A stretch of 44,348 nucleotides of DNA from Neelides folsomi (Eukaryota > Arthropoda > Collembola > Neelipleona > Neelidae). Position 1 is the first letter of the stretch. Each line of letters starts with the position of its first letter. The position numbers were made by a program, and so were the translations under genes. Positions 1 to 9,679 of this stretch are shown here, piece by piece. The stretch lies in NCBI GenBank assembly GCA_034687125.1, contig JAQGBZ010000469.1, forward strand, positions 1 through 44,348. Direction: 5' to 3'. The notes under the pieces are model-generated. The model was given only the letters and a program-made list of their open reading frames with translations, was not told where the DNA came from and did no database searches.

Positions 1-1256
1 ATCTGTGGAAATCAATCCAAATATTCTTTTGGTTGATCCGGAATTGGATAAATATTCAATCGTAATAGAAATAAAAAGATAAAACAATTATACACTACAG
101 ATATACTCTATTTATACATAAATATAGAATTTGAATTTAAAACTAAAGGGCTATAGGGATTTTTTGGTTCGATATAGAGTATACATATTCTTGATTCCAC
201 TTTATATTGTAATTCTTATCTTTTAGGAAACACGTAAATGTTATTTACCCAATGAATATGAGCTTGACTTCTTTATACCTTACACGCAACAAAATTGCTT
301 TGACGAATGTTCTTCTAAAAGGATGACCAAGAATTGCAATTGCGTTCTGTTTTACATGCCACGTAACAATAAATTGAAATCAATTTTGATTAAATATAAG
401 AAAATTTGATGTTATCAATTTGGTAAATAATATATGAATATATTCCAAAGGAAACAACATGACTGAAATTTGTGATACCAAACCTGGTGGTTTGGATATG
501 GAGTGCATTAAAAACGTTGAAAGTATGCAATACATGACATAGTATAATATTTAAATATTCTTTTTGAATTACCAAAGTATTGACAACTAATTAAAAATCT
601 ATGCCGCTGCCATTTTCAAAATTTAGTCATGTTTATATGTACATTAATTTCAAGTTATAGTTAATTAATAGTTTAGAGTAATATTGAATATTTAGATGAA
701 CTGGGGAAAGATATTCATAAAAATTGCCCCGAGTGCTTGCCAACGTGTTCCAGCTTATCTTTTGGCTTAGAAATTTCTTCCACGACATTTCGTCATGAAA
801 CTCAATCAGACATTTGGAACCACAATGAAAAAAAATTACCAAAACCTGAATGGTGAAAATTCTTATAAAAATGTATTCTGTATATTGAAAGAAAGATCTA
901 TAAATTTGCACAATGACAGTTTGATTGTTAACTGTAGGAGTGGAAATAACATGTCAATTGTTCACATTTTTTACGGGAGAAATTCTTATACGGCAAGATA
1001 CAGAACTGAACTGGTTGGTATTGTTGATCTTATTGGTAATATTTAATATTAAATTTATTAATGTAGGATATATTGATTTTGAAATGTGTTATAATTTAAT
1101 ATATTTAATATATTTCATTTTTATAATGTAGCAAATACCGGAGCTCTTCTTGGTCTTGCAATTGGATTTAGTGCTTTAGCAGTTTTTGAATTATTTTATT
1201 TTTGTACATGTAGAGCAATTATTCGTCATGAAAGAATAAAAACTAAAGATGTTTAA
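1..1256 (+). CDS. ppk: Pickpocket-type DEG/ENaC sodium channel, 3' part (5' end outside window)
   Basis: Trimeric amiloride-sensitive Na+ channel subunit of the plasma membrane, used in arthropods for mechano-, osmo- or chemosensation. Only the extracellular cysteine-rich region, second membrane helix and short cytoplasmic tail are in the window. Exons 2-61, 227-362, 451-522, 696-852, 938-1035 and 1132-1256 join in phase with GT-AG introns. Diagnostic motifs in order are ETRKCYL (the family's R-x-C), CFDEC, NCNC, PRNNMTEIC, CPECLPTC followed by LEIS, and a last exon reading GALLGLAIGFSALAVFE, which matches the pore helix (G-F-S at the selectivity-filter position, then the conserved Glu of TM2). 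The tail is about 20 residues, ending IKTKDV. The protein start and TM1 lie off the left edge. Family assignment is firm; which ppk paralogue is unknown. Confidence 0.9.
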
Positions 1257-1708
1257 CACGTTCACAAGGTATTTCACGTCATGGGTTGTAAACATCGAAC
1301 AAAGTTTCATGATTTGAATACAACAATAAACACGATTTGTCAGAAGCTCAAAATATTTATTCCGATTTATTCATTTGATTATACAGCTTCTTTCGAAGAT
1401 TTATTTGAACGTTCAAGACTTAAAGTTAAACCATAAATCAAAAACCGTAATATAGAGTATAAAATTAATTTCATGAACATGTAATTTTTTAAGTAAATAT
1501 AATTTATTAAAGCTTGAAGAAAGTAATTTTTGATTAAAAAATGGTTAGTTAATTGCTAATTCTTATTAAGTAATTAATGTATTATTGGTCGGTCCTGGGT
1601 CCTGGCTTAATCGAAAATCTAGATAAAATATAAAATCATATAATAAGTATAGCAGTTAAATAATATATGCATCAATCCTGACTCATTTATAAAATCAACA
1701 ATAAATAA
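1257..1708. other. Intergenic, two 3' ends facing each other
   Basis: This 450-bp AT-rich gap lies between the stop of the pickpocket gene (+) and the stop of the MATH-BTB gene (-). It presumably holds both 3' UTRs. No coding signal or repeat was seen. Confidence 0.5.
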
Positions 1709-3431
1709 TTAATGGTCGACTTTTGTTTTGAGGAAATTCAATTTGGTCATTCGAATCGTATCGGGATTGTTTTTCATAGTCAATCGTTTGGCAATAGACT
1801 TCAAGCAAGCTTCCTTTAACGAGGGAATTTCAAATTTCTCTCCTAAATAAAGCAAATCCTTCGCTTTCTCTTCCAGCAATTTTGTTTCTCCAGAATAGAT
1901 GAACTCAAGAAGGCCTTGAACTGCTTCCGGATCACAGTCATTTATTTCGATTTTAAAATTCCCGCTCTCGGATGATTGGCACTCAACGAACATTCTATTA
2001 TAATAATTAAAGATTTTAATTTTACGGTACTTTTACAGATTGTATTTATATAAAGTAATTTATAAATAAATAATTACATGTTTAAGGCTATCTAATGCAT
2101 TTATAATTCCAAACTTTTAATTTAAACTCACCGCTCAAACACAGGACTTCTTGAAGCCAACATGCATTTATGGGCTTTGAACGTTTTCTTGAGAGTGTGG
2201 ATTTCAACATCAGTGAAAACTTGAGAAAGCAAAAGATTTCTGTAATGATGCTTGAAATCTTCTTTTGAATCTGTCGACTAAATAGATATAAAATTATATT
2301 TAGGTATAATTTGTAATTAATCTCATTAATGGTATTTTCTTGATAATTTTTACCTCAACAGATTCAAACTTATTTGAACAATTTTGATCTTCTACTTTTC
2401 CAGTTACTGTGATTTTGCATCTGATTCTCAAACTGTCATTGTTGAGAAGATTCCAATTATTCGAGTAAAGATGGTCGATCCGGATGAATTTGAAACAACC
2501 CGTCCTCCGATTCTCATCTCCATCAATTGGTTGTTTTTCTGAGACTGGAAAAGTAAAAGTTAATATGAAATGAAAGCTGTCATTGTAAGCTTATAGTAAA
2601 AGGGAAATGTATGAGATAATTTTTTTAATTCATACTCCATTTTTGTTTGATAAAATTGTCGTTGTTCAAAACCCCAATTTCCACTTTCATCTCCAATCCC
2701 GAAGTGTTTGATTTAACATTCGAATGCTTGAGGAAAATGCTCAAATATTGTTTGCCAGAATCCTCTTCTTTGTGACAAGGAATCAACTGGAGTTGCCTGT
2801 AAATTACATTCAATGGTTTAAATTACTAGGTAATCACGTTCGGTTAAAGTTTTAAATTAATAAATCTAAATACTGCCAACCGAACATTGACAATATTTAA
2901 ACATTACATTATTAACTAAACATATTCAATCTTACCAAGGAATTTTATCAGTAGCATCAAGAAATCTTGGGGATTCGAACTTTGGTGAGAAAATCGGTTC
3001 GTCGATTGGAAAAGTCGAAAAGTCATTGAGGGCCCAAAGGAATTTAAATGTTTTTTGCTCAATCTGAAGGAGAAATTTTATAAATGATTATTAAATTTTA
3101 ACAAATTATACGTGCAATTATCGACTATTTCAATTAAAACTTGTTGAAATAATGAGTATAACACGATGATTAGTAATTACGATTTAATTTATAGTATAAT
3201 ATGTAGAAAACTTAATTTACTTACATGATTCGAATGGACGATTGCATATGTGCTAAGATCCAATTTGAGAGATTTGTGTGGAGGACTTGCACGATGAAAT
3301 TGTGATTTAAAAATCAGCTTTTCCCGATTGATCCCCATTTTGGTCTTTGTCGTATTTGGCTTCATCGGAATTTGAATTGACTGGAAGGATTGGACAGAAA
3401 ACGGCTGCAAGTGATGAAAGATGGAATTCAT
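1709..3431 (-). CDS. MATH and BTB/POZ domain protein (SPOP/TDPOZ-like)
   Basis: Family members are substrate adaptors of Cullin-3 ubiquitin ligases: MATH binds the substrate, BTB dimerises and binds Cul3. Exons in transcript order are 3431-3225, 3063-2936, 2796-2636, 2544-2354, 2277-2132 and 1994-1709, all closing in phase (about 372 aa). The N-terminal part is a MATH domain, with FKFLWALNDFSTF, QYLSIFLKH and a late LLNNDSLRIRCKITV strand. BTB follows with FTDVEIHTLKKTFKAHKCML, SPVFERMF, GLLEFIYSGE and DLLYLGEKFEIPSLKEAC. Both domains look complete. The start is uncertain: the Met at 3431 gives the longest form, and the in-frame Met at 3365 would give about 350 aa. A further upstream exon cannot be excluded. 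Confidence 0.85.
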
Positions 3432-3603
3432 TTTTATGGAATTTTTACAAAGGTTAAATTGTAAATTCACTTTTAAATTTTCTTTTTTATCAAAATTTTC
3501 ATCTTCTTTTCAACTCATAATAAAATTACCAATTTATTTTTATATGTATAATACTCAAGGCGACGATGTGCATTAACAATTAACATTATTTCTAGCTTAA
3601 AAT

Positions 3604-3985
3604 GACCCTCTTGGAATTCATTTTTATACGATATTGAGTTTCTTGATTTCCTCATTATGATTGAAAGTGAATATCCTTGTTTGTAGATGCTTTTGTTGCT
3701 TTTCATGACTCATGTCAGATGATAACGCTGGATATCGAGTGGTTTGGATTCTGGGATTCCCCTCAAGCCCTCAACAAATCCATTTTGAACCAACGGGCCC
3801 GGAGGACATGCATACAAGAGTTCCTGATTATTGTGGGATAACGGGATAACTTGCTTAAGACGAGTTAATGTCGTTTTTGATTATAATTAAATGATTATGA
3901 TTATTTCAACTTTTCAACTGATTACTTAAATCATATATTTGGAGTATTTTAACCCACTAACCAACAAACAATAATTTAAGAATAA
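3604..3985 (+). pseudogene. Decayed copy of the last exon of the sorbosone-dehydrogenase-like gene
   Basis: This stretch aligns base for base, with substitutions and small indels, to 6326-6690, the final exon and 3' end of the intact gene at 4973-6677. Shared runs include cttggaattcattt, gatgcttttgt followed by cttttcatg, tggatatcgagtgg, ttgtgggataac and atgattatttcaact. The relic has lost reading frame (the region matching CFMRGDAF contains a stop; another insertion lies near the HGSW match), so it cannot encode the protein. Similarity stops near the exon's acceptor on the left and near its stop codon on the right. Orientation is the same as the parent, about 2.7 kb away, which fits a local tandem duplication followed by decay. 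Confidence 0.85.
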
Positions 3986-4972
3986 TTAATAATAATAATG
4001 GTTCATTTATTCAGTTAGTCTATTACATTGATATAGTGAGGTAAGATAGAGCAGGCACTAAATAAACATCATCAGTGAAACACGAAACAAGACGGGATGT
4101 TATACACGAGATTAATTAGGATTAAGGTATAAAGATAGGATATTATAATTTTTAAAGTTATAGATAATATGTTTAAAATTAATAAGATTAAATTATTAAA
4201 ATATTTATATTAGATTACAAAAGAAGGTAAGATGAGAATGATATATTAGGTAAATTATAGTTGAGGATGGAACTTTAGATTAGAATACAAATGGTATACA
4301 AATGGTATTATATATAATATTGATTTTTTTATGATTATTGGTTATACAATTTGAAAACTATTTAATTTAATAATAATTTGCATTAATGTCTTTTATATTC
4401 TCACTTATTTCTTCATATATTTTGATGAATTGTTCCATAAATCTTTCAGGAAATGTGACAGATGTATTATTGTGTTCATTTGTTGTCGTATTATTCTCAG
4501 ATTGATTTGATAGACATGATTTATGTCCGAACCCTGACCAATGATAATTTAATGGTATAAAGGTCCAAGTTCTTCATAATTTTCTGGAGGTTATCCTCAT
4601 CTTGTGCTTCAATAAAGTTGGTTTTAATTAGATTTGTGATAAGTGATGACCGGGCTGGGGAATATAATGAATAAATTGAATAAAATAACTGACACATTTC
4701 CTAAAATATACTTGTTTATTATAATCTTGTCAATGTCAACTTGCAATTACAATTTAGTTAATGTCAATCATAATTATCATTTTTTATAAATACTCACTGT
4801 CAGTTATTGTTAAATAAAGATAAGTATTATGTCATATCGAAACTTATAATCTCTGGTATTTTGATACTTGTAAGAAAATTCTGCAATTAATGTATTAGTT
4901 GATTTACTTACTTTTAGTTTATTACTTCTATTTCTCTTACGAATTAGTATCATTAAAATATATTTCAACAAA
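3986..4972. other. Intergenic; possible degraded coding stretch on -
   Basis: Mostly featureless AT-rich DNA. Between about 4380 and 4650 the minus strand reads with unusually protein-like composition in two frames separated by a shift. One frame contains TNFIEAQDEDNLQKIMKNLD. The next contains HWSGFGHKSC followed by an Asn/Thr-rich segment and a helical tail ending INANY-stop. The GFGHKSC piece recalls a CCHC knuckle of gag-type proteins, but the first cysteines are not evident, so this is only a suspicion of a retroelement remnant. The 5' flank of the dehydrogenase gene is at the right end. Confidence 0.3.
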
Positions 4973-6677
4973 ATGGAGAATATATCGAGATTGTTAGTTA
5001 TATTGTTAGGGACGATTTTCTGTTCATTACATATTGATAGTGCCATATTCGAAACCCATCCTGCTTTCAATGGACAACTTTATACAACAGTTTTCTCCCC
5101 AAGAGGACTCGTTTTGGAAAAAGAATCCGGAGACATTTTTGTTCTTTCAAGGGTCACAGGATTCCCAAGAATCGTCTCCATTTACGAAACAGTTCATCCA
5201 AACAACACAGTCACCGTTTCTCAGTTTGTAATTGTGAGCGGAAATGGTTTGGGAATTAATCACGGTTTAGCAATCCATAACGGCTTCATTTACGCTTCAA
5301 GCTCTTCCACAGTTTATCGGTGGCCTTATGTTTCGGGGCAAAGAGAAACAATTACAGAACCCGAAGAAATTGTAATTACCGGAGTTCCACCAAACGGAGG
5401 TCACGTAACCCGAACTCTTGAATTTGACTCAAATGGATTGCTTTATGTCAGCGTTGGATCTGCCGGGAACGTCGATGCCGATTCGAGAAGAGCAAGAATT
5501 AACAGATTTGATTTAACATGGGAACTACCAATACCATTTAATGATGGCGAAGTAAATTAATATAAAATCTATAATTTAATTGATTTAATTAAAACCTGAA
5601 TATATCTTAATTATTTTCATCGCGAAGTTTAAATTTCATTATACGAGGAATGATGCAATCATTATGGAACCCCAATTTTATTTCCTTTCCTCCTTGAATT
5701 AAAAATCTAGTCACTTAATATTATCATAACATATAAATCAAAGAAAATTCACAAAAAAATTGGTGATCCTAAGTATCACCGAACCAAAATGACAGATTTT
5801 TAATTCAAGGAGGAAAGGAAATAAAATTGGGGTTCCATAATGATTGCATCATTCCTCGAATTTTATCATCAATTTACTTTTTTATTTTAAAGATCTTTGC
5901 CGATGGATTAAGAAACGAAGTTGGACTTGCTTTTGATTCTAATGGAGTTCTTTGGGGAGTTGAAAATGGTGTTGATCAATTAAACAGGCCAGATTTGGGT
6001 GGAGATATCCATAATGGAAATCCTGCTGAAGAAATGAACAAATTTGATCGTCCAGCTGGAACTCATTATGGTTATCCTTATTGTTTTTCAAGTTACAAAC
6101 TTGAAAATTATACCGCTGGAACTCAATTTGCTCATCCCACTTTTATGAATGATGGAATACATACTGATGAATGGTGCAGAGATCCAGCTAATGTAAATTT
6201 TTAAAATTGATTATTTAATTAATTATTTCATTTCAAAATTTGCTATAATTATTAACGACTGATATACTAATCATCATTTATTAGAATCAACCTCCAACAT
6301 TTTCAATGCCAGCTCACCATGCCCCACTTGGAATTCATTTCTACGATATTGAGTCTCCTGGCTGTGATGGAATTGAAGGTGGATTTCCTTGTTTTATGCG
6401 TGGAGATGCTTTTGTAGCTTTTCATGGCTCATGGAATTCTGATGATAACGTTGGATATCGAGTGGCTTGGATTCCCCTCAATAAATCCACGTTTGAGCCA
6501 ACAGGGACAGACATCAGCATTGTTTTTGAACCAAGAGTTCCTGCCGGTTGTGGGATAACTTGCTTCAGACCTGTCAATGTCATTTTTGACAACAAAGGAC
6601 GAATGATTATTTCAACTGATTACACTAATGAAATATTTAGAGTATTTTTTAATCATGTCCCACTAACAATTATTTAA
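4973..6677 (+). CDS. Secreted PQQ-type sugar/L-sorbosone dehydrogenase-like beta-propeller
   Basis: Related enzymes are six-bladed beta-propellers that oxidise sugars or aldehydes with pyrroloquinoline quinone. Three exons, 4973-5551, 5893-6192 and 6285-6677, close in phase and give 423 aa. The N-terminus is a clear signal peptide (Leu/Ile-rich after MENISR, cleavage probably near residues 22-24), so the product should be secreted or lysosomal. Propeller motifs in order are SPRGLVL, GINHGLAI, GGHVTRTLEFDSNG, FADGLRNEVGLAFD with GVENGVD, NPAEEMN, PAHHAPLG, FHGSWNSDDNVGYRV and CFRPVNVIFDNKGRMIISTD. The FHGSW and FRPVNV blocks are typical of the family. Substrate and even cofactor use in animals are not established. 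The family is common in bacteria and fungi and patchy in animals, so old horizontal transfer is possible. The genuine introns show it is a resident nuclear gene. Confidence 0.85.
5644..5858. repeat. Perfect 65-bp inverted repeat (MITE/foldback-like) in intron 1
   Basis: The left arm 5644-5708 begins cgaggaatgatgc. The right arm 5794-5858 is its exact reverse complement, ending gcatcattcctcg. The arms are separated by 85 bp that contain a small hairpin (ggtgat...atcacc). It lies wholly inside intron 1 of the dehydrogenase-like gene, with its right end 34 bp from the acceptor. Identity of the arms suggests recent insertion or gene conversion. No convincing target-site duplication was seen. Confidence 0.85.
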
Positions 6678-7269
6678 AAACAAGTATAGTTATAAATATC
6701 TGTAAGTATAAATAATATTTATTTTATTTCTGAAATTACAATTATTTTTAAACAATGTTTGATTCGGTATTAAACCTACATCATTAAAATGTTCAAATAG
6801 CAGATGAACTTACATTATATCATCAACAAAATTATAAAAAGAAGAAAAAGAATAAAATAGAAAGTTAAGATCAATTTTTACACATGCATAACTTATAACC
6901 ATATACCATAAATAAATATGTATTTAAACGTAAATTTAGAATATTATTGAAAAAAATAACTATTACCTACCTACTTTGAATTTTAAAGTTACTTGCTTTA
7001 AAATATAAGATAAAATATCTTGCTTTGATTCATAGTCAAACTTTACTTTATTGTTCAATCCCAACTACGAAAATGTATCTCATTATTTAGACAAATTCAT
7101 CGGAATACTACAAACATTCAAATATTACATTTAATAATTTCCATTCATAAAATAAAACAAATAATTCACAGAGTATTAACATAAAAAATATTATTATTTT
7201 CCATAGAAGGATATTATAATTTAAAATCAATAAAAACATTTTAAATCATTTATTCCATTTATTTGTCTT
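6678..7269. other. Intergenic
   Basis: This is AT-rich sequence between the dehydrogenase stop and the 3' end of the zinc-finger pseudogene. Several AATAAA-like strings fit 3' UTR use on either strand. No gene or repeat was recognised. Confidence 0.4.
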
Positions 7270-8060
7270 TTAAGAGTTGGAAGATGTCGAAAAGATAAAT
7301 AAGATTTGCACGAAACGCACTTGTATGGTTTCTCTCGAGTATGAATTCTCATGAGTTACCAGATGACTAAATTGGTTTTTTTTCTGTTTACAAAAATTGC
7401 ATTGGTGGAGTTTAACATTATTATTATGAATTTTGGAATGTTCAACCATTTTACCTTTTAGCACGAAGTGCTTTTCGCAAAAGTTGCATTTAAATGGTTT
7501 GATTCCACTATGTCTTTTCAAATGATCTCCAAGTGTGTTTGTTTTTTAAGGTTTTAAAACACAAATGGCATTTAAGATAATTCTCTTGTTTTTTGGTGGG
7601 TAGTTAAATTAGAACTGTTTAAAAATGATTTCCCACATTCTTCACATTTGTATGGTTTTTCTCTTATGTGGGTTTTTAAATGAGCTTTCAAATTCCTAGA
7701 ATGTGGAAATTTTTTATCGCACCAAGAACATTCAACAGTGTTGACATTTGAATGTGCTAATTTATGAAGGTTTAAAGTCTTTAAGACTCGAAATGGACGT
7801 TTACAGATCTTACAATTGTATGGTTTTTCTCCTGTGTGATTTCCAATGTGTTTTCGCAAATAATACATAAATTGAAATGTTTTTTCACACAATGTATTAT
7901 TTGAATGTTTTTTTCTTCAAAATGAAATTTCATATGGGTTGTCTAATTCCCTTTATATAAAGTCGAATAATACAAATTGATCACTCAAATATTCCACTTT
8001 CAATTTTGCGATGTTTTTCCTTGACATGTGTAAATGAGCGGCTGTTTCTTGAAAATAGTA
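7270..8060 (-). pseudogene. C2H2 zinc-finger gene, frameshifted (probable pseudogene)
   Basis: Intact C2H2 fingers would bind DNA in the nucleus. On the minus strand 7892-7572 reads fingers CKICKRPF...H.LAH, CSWCDKKF...HLKTH and CEECGKSF...TTH, with IREKPYKCEE and TGEKPYN linkers. The frame then breaks just after TTHQKT. The next finger (CHLCFKTL, near 7570-7540) is in another frame, and a second shift near 7535 leads into GDHLKRHSGIKPF, CNFCEKHF and CNFCKQKK at 7521-7270. Upstream (8060-7893) a degraded finger-like stretch contains stops in all frames. Two breaks in about 600 bp plus the decayed 5' end argue for a pseudogene. Assembly error at the T-run near 7535 could explain one of the breaks. 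Confidence 0.7.
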
Positions 8061-8265
8061 ATAAACTAATAAACAATCATTGTTATGTTATAAGGTATTA
8101 TATTATTTATATGTTATATCATAGGTATTATAATGTATTAATAAATGGAAATATTTTTATTTATTAATATTTTATAAGCCTTATAAAATGGAATTAAGAA
8201 TTAGTTATATAAGTATTACTATTACTTTATTCTATTATTGATATACGAATAGAGCACACCTCTAT

Positions 8266-8331
8266 TGTTAAATCCTAATCCATGTTTTTCTCTTGATTTG
8301 TTAAATCCTAATCCATGTTTTTCTCTTGATT
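8266..8331. repeat. Tandem duplication, 2 x 33 bp
   Basis: Two identical 33-bp copies, each starting tgttaaatcctaatcc and ending ctcttgatt, lie head to tail (8266-8298 and 8299-8331). Confidence 0.9.
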
Positions 8332-8775
8332 TAAAAATCCAATGGAAAACTCTACATAACAGTTTTCGCCCATTATTCGCCCCTTTTATACTATTATAAC
8401 TTATAACTATGAATTTTAATTTCTTATATGTCCATTTTATAAATATTTATAAATCTTTAATTTATTTAAAACATAGGAATTAAATGCCTTTGTAAATTAA
8501 AAACTTTTAAATATTATTAATTCATTATATATATAACAAATAATATAATATAACAATTAAAAATAATTTATAATATACAATGTCGCTATTATATAAGAGA
8601 ATATGAGCACATAGGGAATAATGAAATTCATAGGAAAATCCATGGAAATTTTGTTATTTTTTACATATCTTTATATATGACTAACTATATTCTATTCAGT
8701 AAATCCGTGCAGGTGAAAAACCCGCACATAATTTCCAGAGTTACGAATTTCATTGACTTTTGAAATTTATTTTAG

Positions 8776-8879
8776 TCATTCAAAGTCTGCACCATGAGGG
8801 ATTTCCTGATCTTGCCAGAAATTCAGCATATCCAAGCTACGATTATTGGATTCGAAAATTTTTCTCGTACAGAAATTGA
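8776..8879 (+). other. Orphan exon-like stretch
   Basis: After a good acceptor (tttattttag) one frame reads SLHHEGFPDLARNS and then YPSYDYWIRKFF before a stop at 8877-8879. The composition is less AT-biased and more protein-like than its surroundings. No family was recognised and no partner exon was found. It could be an exon relic or part of the transposable patch that follows. Confidence 0.2.
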
Positions 8880-8914
8880 CTTGTATTGATTAATTATATC
8901 ATAGACATAGAGAT

Positions 8915-9245
8915 CCGTAAAGAGTTATACCGCCCAGAACGTCATCAGCATTCTGGGTAGTAAAATAAATACCCTGGTCACTGGTGAGAACCTCACGTCC
9001 TATACATAGTGATACAGTTCTTAGGTCGAAGTCCCGGTGGGATCAACCCCTACTGACATTCCGCCATCTTGCTTTTAGATGAAAATGAAAAGATAAGACG
9101 GGAATTATGAGTATTTCTAATTTTTTTTGCAATGCTACTTTGTTAAATTTGAAAAAAGGCCCTTCAAAGGTTCGAACTTAAAGGCCATATGCGGTCGTAC
9201 CACTCGTCTCACCCTTGCCACCGCCCTGCTTATTAATACCTCCAC
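8915..9245 (-). repeat. tRNA-related SINE-like patch (candidate)
   Basis: This 330-bp stretch is much richer in G+C than its surroundings and has no coding potential. On the minus strand it reads an A-box-like tggcaagggtg and, 42 bp downstream, a B-box-like agttcgaacct, the spacing expected for a Pol III type 2 promoter. The flanking bases do not form a tRNA acceptor stem and the T-stem has a mismatch, so it is not a functional tRNA. The rest of the patch holds two short hairpins (cccagaa...ttctggg and gtgagaacctcac). Ends and target-site duplication were not resolved. Confidence 0.4.
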
Positions 9246-9679
9246 AGGTTAGAGAATACATATAGACAATTCAATTGTCTTTTATATATTTTAATTAATA
9301 ATTCCATTAACTTTAAGTAAATAAAGTGGTTATTTTGGATTATTATTTACTGGATCGTAATTAGAATTTTTTACAAAGTTTTTAATTAAAACTTTTTAAG
9401 ATTATTTTAGAGAATCCACATTGTAAAAATATTGACACAAAATACATTTAATAAATTAATTTTAATTAGGTATAGTACACGCGTATACCTACCAATAAAC
9501 CATTAAGCCAAACAAATGAAAAAATATTTTAATGTTTTAAGAAATTAGTTCGCTAATTTAGATTTGACTATATATAGTAATTAAGAAAAGAAAATTTCAA
9601 TTTATTTATTTTTAAGCTGTTACAAATATCTTGTAGAAATAAATATTTCAGATATCGTATATTATTAAAAATTATAATA

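Larger units (their letters stand above)
8332..9679. other. Intergenic, with a SINE-like patch and an orphan exon-like stretch
   Basis: No complete gene was found. The sub-features (8776-8879 and 8915-9245) are listed separately. The last 430 bp (9250-9679) are plain AT-rich upstream DNA of the gustatory receptor. Confidence 0.4.

Noticed and set aside
8920..8970. Hammerhead-ribozyme-like ctgatga on the minus strand near the hairpin
   Set aside because: No GAA(A) core element follows a stem II at the required position, so the three-helix fold cannot form.
9135..9240. A functional tRNA gene on the minus strand
   Set aside because: A- and B-box words are present, but the acceptor stem does not pair and the T-stem is mismatched, so only a tRNA-derived repeat is supported.
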